Of a stretch of DNA of 64,000 bases, positions 1 to 7,734 are shown in pieces. The DNA is from Lacticaseibacillus baoqingensis (GTDB lineage: Bacteria; Bacillota; Bacilli; Lactobacillales; Lactobacillaceae): positions 62,001 through 126,000 of the forward strand of contig NZ_RHOI01000004.1 of NCBI RefSeq assembly GCF_003946165.1. Direction: 5' to 3'. The notes under the pieces are model-generated. The model had not been told where the DNA came from. It searched no databases and was given only the letters and a program-made list of their open reading frames with translations. The position numbers and the translations under genes are program-made. Numbering within the stretch: the stretch's first letter is position 1; the number at the start of each line of letters is the position of its first letter.

Positions 1-323
1 CAGGGGCGGTGGTTGCCATCCCCGAAAAATCTGGTTTGAAGGTCCCGCACATGGGCTGGGATACCAACCATAGCAAGGCTAACAACCGCTTTGGCCAAGT
101 TTTTGATCAACAAGCGACTTATTTCGTACACTCATTTTATGTGCAAACTGCGGCGAAAAATATCGTTGCCACCGTCGACTATGGGGTCACCATCCCTAGC
201 GTCGTGCAACAAAACAATGTTGTGGGGATGCAGTTTCACCCCGAAAAAAGCGGCCAAGTCGGCTTAGCCGGCCTAAAAGCCTTCAAGGAGATGTGTGCAG
301 ATGCAGCTTTTTCCAGCAATTGA
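1..323 (+). CDS. hisH: Imidazole glycerol phosphate synthase glutaminase subunit HisH, 5' end missing
   Basis: Only the last 107 or so codons are in the window; the reading frame is open from base 3. HisH hydrolyses glutamine and feeds ammonia to HisF in the fifth step of histidine synthesis in the cytoplasm. The visible part carries the class I glutaminase signatures KVPHMGWD, YFVHSFY and QFHPEKS, the last holding the His-Glu pair of the catalytic triad; the nucleophilic Cys would lie upstream of the window. The stop codon overlaps the start of hisA, as expected for a translationally coupled operon. The internal GTG at base 9 is not a real start because it would cut off the catalytic Cys. 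Confidence 0.95.
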   Translation, partial: GAVVAIPEKSGLKVPHMGWDTNHSKANNRFGQVFDQQATYFVHSFYVQTAAKNIVATVDYGVTIPSVVQQNNVVGMQFHPEKSGQVGLAGLKAFKEMCADAAFSSN

Positions 324-1020
324 CCTGTTGAATGGTCAAAGCGTGCGCTTGTTTCAAGGCGACTACGCACAAGTTTCAACGATCAACACCGATCCGTTGG
401 TGCAAGCTCAAAAGATCCAACAAGCCGGATTGACGAATTTACACTTAGTCGACCTCGACGGCGCCAAAGCCGGGCAGCCGCAAAATCTTGAGACGATCAC
501 CCGCTTGCGCCAAAATACTGATCTGTTTATTGAAGTTGGTGGCGGGATCCGGTCGTTAAAGACGATCCGGCAATATCTGGATTTAGGGATCGATCGGGTG
601 ATCCTAGGCAGTATCGCGCTGAAAGCCCCAGAGTTGGTCAAGCAAGCACTGGCTGAATTTGGTGCAGACCAAATCGTGATCGGGATCGACGCCAAAAACG
701 ATCGCGTCGCCACAGAAGGATGGCTTGAAACCAGCACCACCAGCACCGCTGATTTAGTGGCGACGATGGCCGAAGCTGGGGCCGCGACGTTTATCGTCAC
801 TGACATTGCCAAAGACGGGACGCTGGCAGGGCCGAATGTGGCCATGCTCAGGCGCTTGCACGAGCAGTTTCCGGCACTGATCTTTGTCGCTTCTGGCGGG
901 ATGCGCACGCCGGCAGACTTAGTTGCCTTGCAAACTGCCGGAATCGAGCATGCGATCATCGGCAAGGCGTTAGCAGCTGGCAGCATTACCTTAGCGCAGT
1001 TGAAAGCATTGGAGGGATAA
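301..1020 (+). CDS. hisA: ProFAR isomerase HisA
   Basis: Converts ProFAR to PRFAR by an Amadori rearrangement, the fourth committed step of histidine synthesis. The protein opens with the family's [17 protein letters not shown] and is a half-barrel-duplicated TIM barrel of 239 residues, normal for HisA. The paired catalytic aspartates are visible at residue 8 (PAID) and about 130 (IGIDAKN), and phosphate-binding GGGIR and ASGGM loops are present. A GTG six bases upstream (295) is in frame, but ATG 301 fits the family start and lies 10 bases after AAGGAG. It overlaps the end of hisH and is followed one base later by hisF. Confidence 0.96.
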   Translation: MQLFPAIDLLNGQSVRLFQGDYAQVSTINTDPLVQAQKIQQAGLTNLHLVDLDGAKAGQPQNLETITRLRQNTDLFIEVGGGIRSLKTIRQYLDLGIDRVILGSIALKAPELVKQALAEFGADQIVIGIDAKNDRVATEGWLETSTTSTADLVATMAEAGAATFIVTDIAKDGTLAGPNVAMLRRLHEQFPALIFVASGGMRTPADLVALQTAGIEHAIIGKALAAGSITLAQLKALEG

Positions 1021-1021
1021 C

Positions 1022-1780
1022 ATGATCACCAAACGGATCATTCCATGTTTAGATGTTGATCACGGCCGGGTAAAAAAAGGGGTCAATTTTGTCAATCTCA
1101 CCGATGTCGGTGACCCGACGGAAATCGCGGCGGCATATGAGCAGCAAGGTGCCGATGAACTAGTCTTTTTAGATATCACAGCCACTAAAGAACATCGCGG
1201 GGCCATGGTCGACACCATCGAAAAAGTCGCCAGCCAAGTGTTTATGCCGTTGACCGTCGGCGGCGGGATCAACAGTGTGGCCGATATGCAAGCTTTGTTG
1301 CGGGCGGGAGCAGACAAGTGTTCACTTAACTCTGCAGCCGTTCGCCATCCGGAATTGATCACGCAAGGCGCCGAGAAATTTGGCCGTCAGTGCATCGTCG
1401 TGGCGATCGATGTGCGGTGGCAAGCGGCTAAGAAACGTTATCAAGTCGTGATCGATGGTGGGCATACGCCAGTTGATCTGGATGCCATCGCCTGGGCCAA
1501 AAAGGTCGTGCAACTTGGTGCTGGCGAGTTGTTGGTCACGTCTATGGACAAAGACGGCACGAAAAATGGGTTCGACTTGCGCCTCTACCAATTATTGACG
1601 GCAGCCGTCAATGTGCCGATCATTGCCAGTGGCGGTTGTGGCGCGATCCAAGATTTCACTGATCTATTCACCCAAACCACTGTCGATGCTGGCTTAGCCG
1701 CATCGGTGTTCCACTATGGAGAGCTGACGATTCCTGAAGTGAAAACTGAACTCAAAGAAGCCGGGGTGAGTGTCAGATGA
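1022..1780 (+). CDS. hisF: Imidazole glycerol phosphate synthase cyclase subunit HisF
   Basis: Partner of HisH: uses the ammonia made by HisH to turn PRFAR into IGP and AICAR. The 252-residue TIM barrel has the two catalytic aspartates exactly where expected, D11 (PCLDVDHG) and D130 (VVAIDVRW), plus LTVGGGI and ASGGCG phosphate loops. The start ATG follows GGAGGGATAAC. Its stop overlaps the hisI start by four bases (ATGA), which suggests coupled translation. Confidence 0.97.
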   Translation: MITKRIIPCLDVDHGRVKKGVNFVNLTDVGDPTEIAAAYEQQGADELVFLDITATKEHRGAMVDTIEKVASQVFMPLTVGGGINSVADMQALLRAGADKCSLNSAAVRHPELITQGAEKFGRQCIVVAIDVRWQAAKKRYQVVIDGGHTPVDLDAIAWAKKVVQLGAGELLVTSMDKDGTKNGFDLRLYQLLTAAVNVPIIASGGCGAIQDFTDLFTQTTVDAGLAASVFHYGELTIPEVKTELKEAGVSVR

Positions 1781-2106
1781 CAGAACTTGATTTTGCCAAG
1801 GGCAACGGCTTGATCACCGCCGTCGTTCAAGACGCCAAGACCAAGCAAGTGTTAATGGTCGCGTATCAAAATCGCGAGTCGTGGGAAAAAACCTTAGCGA
1901 CTGGTGAAACTTGGTTTTGGTCGCGTTCGCGAAAAGAGTTGTGGCATAAAGGCGCCACCAGCGGCAACACCCAAAAAGTCGTCAACATCACCATTGATTG
2001 TGACGCCGATACCGTCTTGATCATGGTCGATCCGGCAGGCCCGGCTTGCCATACCGGGCACACCAGCTGTTTTTTCACCCCGCAAAAGCTTGCGACTCAG
2101 TCATGA
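1777..2106 (+). CDS. hisI: Phosphoribosyl-AMP cyclohydrolase HisI, monofunctional
   Basis: Opens the adenine ring of PR-AMP in the third step of histidine synthesis. The 109-residue protein carries the metal-binding DCDAD (residues 74-78) and the zinc cysteines in CHTGHTSC (91-98). Many bacteria fuse HisI to HisE or have hisE directly after it. Here the protein ends right after the HisI domain and the next gene, 35 bases later, is hisC, so the PR-ATP pyrophosphohydrolase step is not encoded in this part of the operon. Confidence 0.96.
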   Translation: MTELDFAKGNGLITAVVQDAKTKQVLMVAYQNRESWEKTLATGETWFWSRSRKELWHKGATSGNTQKVVNITIDCDADTVLIMVDPAGPACHTGHTSCFFTPQKLATQS

Positions 2107-2141
2107 TTGCTGCCGTTCACGGGGTTATAGGAGGAATGTCT

Positions 2142-3215
2142 ATGTTGAAACCAAGCGTCACGCATTTGCACCCATATGTCCCAGAAACACCCTTACCCGA
2201 ATTGGAAAAGCAGATCGGTGTCAGCCCGATCGTACGCTTATCGGCCAATGAGAATCCGTTTGGGACTTCGCCTGCGGTCAAAAAAGCGATCCAAGGCTTT
2301 GATTTTAATACCACACGCCAATACCCAGATGGGGATGCCAATCAATTATGCCAAGCCGTGGCCAAATTTGCTGGAGTCCCAGCAGAGCAACTGTTGTTTG
2401 GCTGTGGGTTGGATGAAGTGATCGAATTGGTGGCGCGCACGTTTTTAAGCCCAGGGGATGAAATGGTCGAGCCTTGGCCGACTTTTGGCGAATATAAGAT
2501 CCACGCCCAAATCGAAGATGCGACGATCATTGATGTGCCTGTGCAAGCTGATGGGCAATTTGATGTTGATGGGCTGATCAATGCGATCACGCCTAAGACT
2601 AAATTGTTGTGGTTATGCAACCCTAACAATCCGACTGGTACGTTTTTACCTTTGGCCCAGATGCGTGCTTTGCTGAAGCGGGTGCCTAAGCATGTCTTGG
2701 TGATGATCGATGAAGCCTATGTCGATTTTGTCACCGACGAAGCACAGCCTTCAGCTTTGGCATTGATCCCAGAATTTGACAATATCGTCGTCATGCGGAC
2801 GTTTTCTAAGATCTATGGTTTGGCGGCGATGCGCGTCGGTTATGCTGTGATCCCGAAGGCATTGGTCGCCGCGATGCAAGCGGTGCGCTTGCCTTATAAC
2901 CTCAATAGTGTCTCGCAAGCAGCTGCCTTGGCCGCCTTGGCTGATCAAGACTTTGTGACGACGATCCGCCAGCGCGTTGCCAAAGCCCGCACGCAATGGG
3001 AAGCATTTTTAGCTGCTAATGGCTATCAATATGACCATAGCCAAGCAAATTTCATCTTTTTCAAAGCGCCTCGTGCCGCCGAGCTGAAAGATTACTTGTT
3101 GCACCACGGCTTTTTAGTGCGTGACGGCCTGGGACCAGATCAGTTGCGCGTCACTTTTGGCACCGATGCGCAAAATCAGCAGATCCAAAAGCTGATGACG
3201 GCCTTTTACGCATAG
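2142..3215 (+). CDS. hisC: Histidinol-phosphate aminotransferase HisC
   Basis: PLP-dependent fold type I enzyme that transaminates imidazole acetol phosphate to histidinol phosphate. The 357-residue protein shows the class I/II aminotransferase pattern: SANENPFG near the N-terminus, NPNNPTG in the middle, the DEAYVDF aspartate and the PLP lysine in FSKIYGLAAMRVGYA (about K223). ATG 2142 is preferred because AGGAGG at 2129-2134 gives a 7-base spacer; ATG 2136 would leave one base. It is the last visible his gene, followed by a separate promoter for the HAD gene. Confidence 0.95.
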   Translation: MLKPSVTHLHPYVPETPLPELEKQIGVSPIVRLSANENPFGTSPAVKKAIQGFDFNTTRQYPDGDANQLCQAVAKFAGVPAEQLLFGCGLDEVIELVARTFLSPGDEMVEPWPTFGEYKIHAQIEDATIIDVPVQADGQFDVDGLINAITPKTKLLWLCNPNNPTGTFLPLAQMRALLKRVPKHVLVMIDEAYVDFVTDEAQPSALALIPEFDNIVVMRTFSKIYGLAAMRVGYAVIPKALVAAMQAVRLPYNLNSVSQAAALAALADQDFVTTIRQRVAKARTQWEAFLAANGYQYDHSQANFIFFKAPRAAELKDYLLHHGFLVRDGLGPDQLRVTFGTDAQNQQIQKLMTAFYA

Positions 3216-3218
3216 CCA

Positions 3219-3227
3219 TGCTATAAT
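3219..3227 (+). promoter_or_regulatory. Extended -10 promoter for the HAD phosphatase gene
   Basis: TGC followed by a perfect TATAAT forms an extended -10 element just after the hisC stop. No good -35 is seen 17 bases upstream, which is usual for extended -10 promoters. Transcription would begin around 3234, downstream of which AAGGAG and a TTG codon are well placed. Confidence 0.55.
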
Positions 3228-3257
3228 TGAAGGCATGTGAGAAAAGGAGTGGACGCA

Positions 3258-4058
3258 TTGCAAGACGTCAAATTGATTGCTACCGATATGGACCATACTT
3301 TATTGACCGAAGCTGGTGAATTACCGCCAGCCTTTGGTGATAAGCTCGACGCGCTGAAAGCCAAAGGGATCCAGTTTGCGATCGCCAGCGGGCGGCCGCT
3401 TTATACCTTAAAAGCCTTATTTCCTAAACATCACGATCAAATGGTGTTGATCTGTGATAACGGGGCAGTGATTGCCGACCATGGACAAGTGATTGCCAAG
3501 CACTTATTGCCGCAAGCGACGATCTTAGATATTTGCGCAACGGTGACTCGCCAAGTGAATGGCCATCCGTTGATCTGTGGTTTAGATGGTGCAGTTGGCG
3601 CCACTGCGGATCAGCAATTTGATGGGGTATTTCGCGAGTTCTATCACCGCTTGACTTATCGAGATGACTTGCAAAGCTGGAGCGGAGAAGCCGATAAGGT
3701 GACCATTTATCTGCCTGACGGGAATGCAGAAGCCGTTTTTGAACAGCTGATCAAGCCGCGCTATGGCGCTGATTTTTCTGCGGCAGTCTCTGGCCCGGTT
3801 TGGATCGACATCATGCCCAAAAATATCAACAAAGGCACTGCTATGGCCCAAATCGGCCAGCGCAAAGCCATTTCTGCCGATCAAATGATGGCGTTTGGCG
3901 ATACGTTCAATGATGCGCAGATGCTGAGTTATGTGCGGTATGGCTATTTAGTGGCCAATGCCAATCCCGGGATGGCGGCTTACGCGCGATATCGTACCGC
4001 CAGCAACGATGACTATGGGGTGGTGCAAGTCCTCGATCAAGTGCTCGCGGCGAATTAA
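3258..4058 (+). CDS. Cof-type HAD-superfamily phosphatase
   Basis: A cytoplasmic sugar-phosphate or nucleotide phosphatase of the Cof/YidA type; the substrate cannot be told from sequence. Motif I is DMDHTLLT with the nucleophilic aspartate, motif II is ASGRP, and motif IV is FGDTFNDAQML. Length is 266 residues, typical with a type IIB cap. TTG 3258 is chosen because AAGGAG at 3244-3249 sits eight bases upstream; the in-frame GTG 3237 lies almost at the predicted transcription start. It has a close paralogue in this window at 47782-48594. Confidence 0.88.
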   Translation: MQDVKLIATDMDHTLLTEAGELPPAFGDKLDALKAKGIQFAIASGRPLYTLKALFPKHHDQMVLICDNGAVIADHGQVIAKHLLPQATILDICATVTRQVNGHPLICGLDGAVGATADQQFDGVFREFYHRLTYRDDLQSWSGEADKVTIYLPDGNAEAVFEQLIKPRYGADFSAAVSGPVWIDIMPKNINKGTAMAQIGQRKAISADQMMAFGDTFNDAQMLSYVRYGYLVANANPGMAAYARYRTASNDDYGVVQVLDQVLAAN

Positions 4059-4147
4059 GCGGCTTGTGCACCACTTCAATAAGCCCATGAATTTTTTAGA
4101 AACATTTTTATAATGACCCGGAGTCAACCTGGCTCAACTGCTTTTCT

Positions 4148-4184
4148 AAGCTTGTGAAAAAATAATTCACAAGCTTTTTATTTT
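4148..4184 (+). terminator. Rho-independent terminator after the HAD gene
   Basis: An 11-bp perfect inverted repeat (AAGCTTGTGAA and TTCACAAGCTT around a 7-base loop) is followed by TTTATTTT. It ends the his/HAD transcription and insulates the next promoter. The stem also contains TTGTGAA and TTCACAA, the half-sites known from Rex operators, but with a 7-base instead of a 4-base gap. Confidence 0.8.
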
Positions 4185-4211
4185 GCTTCCTATTCAGTCA
4201 TGGCGTATACT
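4183..4211 (+). promoter_or_regulatory. Promoter of the aldehyde dehydrogenase gene
   Basis: TTGCTT and TATACT are separated by 17 bases, and the expected start of transcription is about 4218. The -35 overlaps the T-tract of the upstream terminator. Confidence 0.5.
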
Positions 4212-4225
4212 GCAAGCCATAAGGA

Positions 4226-4239
4226 TGTAAGCGCTTGCT
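4226..4239 (+). promoter_or_regulatory. Probable cre (CcpA) site
   Basis: TGTAAGCGCTTGCT matches 12 of 14 positions of the catabolite-responsive element consensus and has the usual CG core inside an AAGCGCTT palindrome. It begins about 8 bases after the predicted transcription start of aldA, a position where CcpA binding blocks transcription. The gene is therefore probably repressed on preferred sugars. Confidence 0.6.
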
Positions 4240-4275
4240 AATGACCGTTTGTGAATTTTAGGGAGGTAACTATTG

Positions 4276-5748
4276 ATGGCTAACAGTACAACTGCGCTCA
4301 AGCATTATCAAATGTATCTGGATGGGAAATTCGTCGACGCGAGTGATCACGAGACTCAAGTGGTCATCAACCCTGCGACTGAAGCCCCGTTGGCCACTTT
4401 TCCAGTCGCAACAGCAGCGGATGCAGAAGCGGCAGTGTTAGCGGCTGAGCGCGCCCAGCGCACTTGGCGGCAATTACCGGCACCTGCCCGCGGGCAATAT
4501 CTTGCTCAGCTGGCTGCGGCTTTGCGCAGCCACGCGGAGACGTTCATTGATCTATTGATTCGCGAGCAAGGCAAAATCTATGGGCTGGCTGAGACAGAAG
4601 TAAATTTTTCCGCGGACTATCTGGATTACATGGCCGCCGCTGGGCGTACCTATGAAGGGGAGATCATTCAATCTGATAATCCTAACGAGAATATCATGAT
4701 CGCCAAGCAGCCGATCGGTGTTGCGGTAGGGATCTTAGCCTGGAACTTTCCGTTATTCTTGATCGTGCGCAAGCTGGCACCTGCACTAGTCACAGGCAAT
4801 ACCATCGTGCTCAAGCCTAGTTCTGAGACACCGCAAGTTGCATTGGAATTTGCCAAGCTGGTGGATGAAGTTGAGTTGCCGCATGGGGTCGCGAATTTCA
4901 TCACCGGCCATGGCAGTGAAATCGGCGAAGCGCTGTCTGCCAATCCTAAAGTCGGCATCATCAGCTTGACTGGTTCGGTCAACTCCGGCAAGCGGGTGAT
5001 GGCCACCGCTGCCAACCATGTTGCCAAGGTTTCTTTGGAATTAGGCGGCAAAGCACCAGCAATCGTGGCCAAAGATGCCGACTTAGATCTGGCCGTCCAA
5101 GCGATCATCGATTCGCGTATCGACAACAATGGTCAAGTCTGCAACAATGCTGAACGTGTCTATGTCCAAGAGGACGTCGCCGAAGAATTTACCCAAAAGC
5201 TGACGGCGAAGTTAGCCGCTGTTAAAGTCGGGGACCCAGAAGATCGCTCTGTTGACATGGGGCCGCTGATCAACCGTGCAGCCTTGGAGAAAGTCGACGG
5301 GATGGTCCAAAGAGCAGTAGCCCAAGGCGGTGTGGTCACAACCGGTGGCCATCCCCTCGATACCGAACGGGGATTCTTCTACTTGCCAACGGTCATCACA
5401 CATGTGCAACAAGACTGGGAAATCGTCCAAAATGAAGTCTTTGGGCCAGTGTTGCCGATCGTCACGTTTAAGACGATCAAAGAGGCGGTGGCGATGGCCA
5501 ATGATACCCGCTATGGGTTGACCAGTTCGATTTACACGCGCGATCTTGAAGCGGCCGCTTATGCAGCCAATACGATCGAAGCTGGGGAAACTTATATCAA
5601 TCGATTCAATTTTGAAGCGATCCAAGGTTTTCATGCGGGGTGGAAGGAATCTGGTGTCGGCGGGGCAGACGGTCGCCATGGGATCGAAGAATTCTTGAAT
5701 ACCCACGCGGTATACTTGCAACGCCATCCAGAGCATTTGACCGACTAA
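4276..5748 (+). CDS. aldA: NAD-dependent lactaldehyde/aldehyde dehydrogenase, AldA type
   Basis: Oxidises an aldehyde to its acid with NAD. From remembered family sequences it is strikingly like Escherichia coli AldA along its whole length (for example YEGEIIQSD, GKAPAIV, VDSR/IDSR, GQVCN.AERVYVQ, GFHAGW.SG.GGADG), which oxidises lactaldehyde and glycolaldehyde. The catalytic Cys289 (GQVCNN) and Glu255 (LELGGK) are present; length is 490 residues. ATG 4276 lies nine bases from GGGAGG; a TTG one codon upstream is also in frame. It stands alone between a terminator and a small orphan gene. The cre site suggests a role in use of secondary carbon sources such as deoxyhexoses, but no sugar genes are adjacent. 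Confidence 0.85.
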   Translation: MANSTTALKHYQMYLDGKFVDASDHETQVVINPATEAPLATFPVATAADAEAAVLAAERAQRTWRQLPAPARGQYLAQLAAALRSHAETFIDLLIREQGKIYGLAETEVNFSADYLDYMAAAGRTYEGEIIQSDNPNENIMIAKQPIGVAVGILAWNFPLFLIVRKLAPALVTGNTIVLKPSSETPQVALEFAKLVDEVELPHGVANFITGHGSEIGEALSANPKVGIISLTGSVNSGKRVMATAANHVAKVSLELGGKAPAIVAKDADLDLAVQAIIDSRIDNNGQVCNNAERVYVQEDVAEEFTQKLTAKLAAVKVGDPEDRSVDMGPLINRAALEKVDGMVQRAVAQGGVVTTGGHPLDTERGFFYLPTVITHVQQDWEIVQNEVFGPVLPIVTFKTIKEAVAMANDTRYGLTSSIYTRDLEAAAYAANTIEAGETYINRFNFEAIQGFHAGWKESGVGGADGRHGIEEFLNTHAVYLQRHPEHLTD

Positions 5749-5850
5749 ATTGGTTTTTAAAAAAATGGGCGATGTCAGCGGGAATTTAACAAAATAGCGA
5801 AATGTATTCTCATGGTAGATAGGTATTCGGCCTGTAAAGGAGGCACAACC

Positions 5851-6264
5851 ATGAATGTACAATTAGTTAATTTTGTTGATGTCCATGCCTCAATAGGCAC
5901 GATCACAACATTGCTGACGACACCCAGTACTTTTAGCGACTGGATGTCCACCGTGGTCAAGGTGGTCCAGACGCCAGACGCTATTGAGATCACCCGGGAC
6001 AACTCGTTTTTCAACCCGCATGAGCATATGCGCATCCAAGCCCATGATGGGATCGTGCGTTTCATCAGTACCGAAGGCTTGGTGCAGTATCAAGTGATCT
6101 TTCGGCCAATGTCGTTTGGACCAAATTGGACAACGATATACCAATTGTTGATCTTGACTCAGCCGCCAACGATCCCATTAACGCTATTGCGCCCATTTTT
6201 GCAGATGACGTTCAATACGGACTTGGCGCAATTTGCCCGCTATGCTGAAGCAATCACATTATGA
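5851..6264 (+). CDS. Hypothetical protein, possibly of the SRPBCC (START-like) fold
   Basis: A 137-residue soluble protein with no signal peptide or membrane segment. I do not recognise the gene. The opening pattern (F.DVHAS....I..LLTTPSTFSDWM) and the alternation of short strands followed by a long C-terminal helix recall ligand-binding SRPBCC proteins, but this is a guess from the pattern only. AAAGGAGG at 5836-5843 fixes ATG 5851; a longer frame from 5812 lacks a ribosome site. A strong terminator follows directly, so it is either a single gene or the tail of the aldA transcript. Confidence 0.7.
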   Translation: MNVQLVNFVDVHASIGTITTLLTTPSTFSDWMSTVVKVVQTPDAIEITRDNSFFNPHEHMRIQAHDGIVRFISTEGLVQYQVIFRPMSFGPNWTTIYQLLILTQPPTIPLTLLRPFLQMTFNTDLAQFARYAEAITL

Positions 6265-6270
6265 TGCACT

Positions 6271-6304
6271 ATAGCCGCAGACCTTCAGGCCTGCGGCTAT
6301 TTGC
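6271..6304 (+). terminator. Rho-independent terminator
   Basis: ATAGCCGCAG and CTGCGGCTAT form a 10-bp stem around a 10-base loop, directly after the stop of the preceding orphan gene. The tail is only moderately T-rich (TTGCTTACTT). Confidence 0.65.
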
Positions 6305-6716
6305 TTACTTAACGCCAAGGAACAGTGTCAAGCAGATGATCAGCGCTAAGGCGATCCTGGCATATATCATATATATAGAAAGAAGCAAAATGAGCACGGT
6401 TGTTGCTGTTGACTTTGCTGCAAAATAACCCGATCGGCGGCCGTCCTAATTTTTACATTACCGAAGCCGCTTGTGACGCATCGGCGAAAAACGATTAGCA
6501 GCTAGGCGTCAGACTGCTTGAATTCATGCCAGCATGGCTTGTCCAGGGTTCAATTTTGACGAGCGTGGGAGTTTTGTAATATTACGAGTAATAAAATAGA
6601 TTGATGACAATAATACAAATCATTCGAAAAATGTAATACTGCTGTGGTATCCCTGTAATCTGAACACGTTAGTATAGTCAGTGTTGAATCGTTACTGGAC
6701 AAACACATAGGAGTGA
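6305..6716. other. Gene-free AT-rich leader region
   Basis: No convincing protein gene is present. The right half holds repeated TGTAAT boxes and the promoter of the downstream cell-wall protein. On the minus strand at 6305-6370 there is a 21-codon frame for a very hydrophobic peptide ending LFLGVK, without a ribosome site, which is discussed among the findings. The stretch is much more AT-rich than the flanking housekeeping genes. Confidence 0.6.
6632..6678 (+). promoter_or_regulatory. WalR-like direct repeats and -10 of the Apf-like gene
   Basis: TGTAAT, TGTGGT and TGTAAT start at 6632, 6643 and 6654, each separated by five bases, so they recur every 11 bp. This is the arrangement of WalR (YycF) boxes, which control wall hydrolases in Firmicutes. 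A further TGTAAT lies at 6575. A TATAGT -10 lies at 6673-6678. The link to WalR is inference from the motif and the type of target gene. Confidence 0.45.
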
Positions 6717-6722
6717 ATTAAT

Positions 6723-7616
6723 ATCAAAAACTCACATTTAGCATGGCTCTTTACAACGGCAGCAGTATTAGGCGCAGCAGTCGTGTTGGGACAATCTAAC
6801 ACCGTTAGCGCAGCTACCACAGGCGAGTACGTGGTTAAAGCGGGTGACACCCTTGCTGAAATTGCCGCAGCGAATAATGTAAATACCGATAAGCTGGCCA
6901 CAGCTAACCAATTGGCTGATAAAAATGTCATCATCGTCGGCCAAAAGCTGACCTTAAATGTTGCGACCCAGCCGCAAGCGCAAGCAACCACCGCTTCGGC
7001 TTCCACTTACACGGTCAAGGCTGGCGACACGCTTTCTGGCATTGCAGCCAGCACCGGTGTTAGTCAAGCCACATTGATTTCCTTAAATAACATCCAAAAT
7101 GCCGATCTGTTGACAGTTGGTCAAGTATTAAAACTTGCTGGTACGCCAGTTGCCGCTGCGGTTACGACGGCCCCGCAACAACCAGTTGCCCAGGCGCAAA
7201 CGACGACTGCTGCTGCTAAGCCAGCAACACCAGCTGCACCAGCTGCACCAGCTGCACCAGCTGCACCAGCTCAACAAGCTGCACCAGCTCAATCGGCGCC
7301 TGCAACCACATACTCCGCACCGAAGTATGTCGCCCCACAAACTCAAACTCAAACGACACAATCTTCCACGACTGCCAGCAGCACAGTAACAGGCAGTGAA
7401 GCTGCTGCTAAGGCAGCAATCGCCCAGCGCGAATCCGGTGGTTCGTACAGCGCACGTAATGGGCAATACGTTGGTAAATACCAACTGACCGATTCTTACC
7501 TCAATGGTGACTACTCCGCTGCTAACCAAGAAAAAGTGGCGGATCAATATGTTGCCAGCCGTTACGGCAGCTGGGCCAACGCGCTTGCGCATTCTAATGC
7601 TCAAGGCTGGTACTAA
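6723..7616 (+). CDS. Secreted LysM protein with Apf-like C-terminal domain, non-canonical start
   Basis: A cell-wall protein: signal peptide (IKNSHLAWLFTTAAVLGAAVV, cleavage after NTVSA), two LysM peptidoglycan-binding domains (YVVKAGDTLAEIA and YTVKAGDTLSGIA), an Ala/Pro/Gln linker and a C-terminal domain with IAQRESGGSYSARNGQYVG and GSWANALAHSNAQGWY. That domain is characteristic of aggregation-promoting factor (Apf) proteins of lactobacilli and related to lytic transglycosylases; the RESGG glutamate would be catalytic. No ATG, GTG or TTG exists between the in-frame stop at 6714 and GTG 6783. ATC 6723 lies nine bases after AGGAG and would include the whole signal peptide; ATT 6717 is the alternative. 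Starting at 6783 would remove most of the signal peptide. Confidence 0.8.
   Translation: MKNSHLAWLFTTAAVLGAAVVLGQSNTVSAATTGEYVVKAGDTLAEIAAANNVNTDKLATANQLADKNVIIVGQKLTLNVATQPQAQATTASASTYTVKAGDTLSGIAASTGVSQATLISLNNIQNADLLTVGQVLKLAGTPVAAAVTTAPQQPVAQAQTTTAAAKPATPAAPAAPAAPAAPAQQAAPAQSAPATTYSAPKYVAPQTQTQTTQSSTTASSTVTGSEAAAKAAIAQRESGGSYSARNGQYVGKYQLTDSYLNGDYSAANQEKVADQYVASRYGSWANALAHSNAQGWY
7228..7275 (+). repeat. Tandem 9-bp coding repeat (Pro-Ala-Ala linker)
   Basis: Repeats of GCTGCACCA encode the flexible Ala/Pro linker between the LysM domains and the C-terminal domain of the Apf-like protein. Such arrays change length easily by slippage. Confidence 0.75.
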
Positions 7617-7636
7617 TATCAAGTGCAACAAAATTA

Positions 7637-7664
7637 CCGAGACGCATTTGCGTCTCGGTTTTTT
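7637..7664 (+). terminator. Rho-independent terminator of the Apf-like gene
   Basis: CCGAGACGC and GCGTCTCGG close over a 4-base loop and are followed by six T residues. Confidence 0.85.
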
Positions 7665-7734
7665 GTTGCCAATTCGGTTAGTGGTCCGTTACCATGCAAG
7701 TGCAGCTTGATTACTGTCGTGAAAGAATCACTGA

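Noticed and set aside
408-986. Long minus-strand open frame opposite hisA
   Set aside because: It is a shadow of hisA: low-complexity composition, no ribosome site, no known domain. Similar antisense frames opposite aldA, dinG, addA, addB and aspA were dropped for the same reason.
4148-4176. Rex operator in the hairpin before aldA
   Set aside because: Half-sites match but the spacer is 7 instead of 4 bases, and the T-tract marks it as a terminator. Kept only as a remark.
7228-7290. Short tandem repeats as a CRISPR array
   Set aside because: The 9-bp units are contiguous codons of a Pro/Ala linker without spacers. The repeats at 49.6-50.6 kb are likewise protein-coding. No CRISPR array or cas gene was seen in the window.
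7135-7389. Plus-strand frame rich in Leu, Gln and Arg inside the Apf-like gene
   Set aside because: Frame-shifted reading of the Ala/Pro/Gln repeat region, with no ribosome site.
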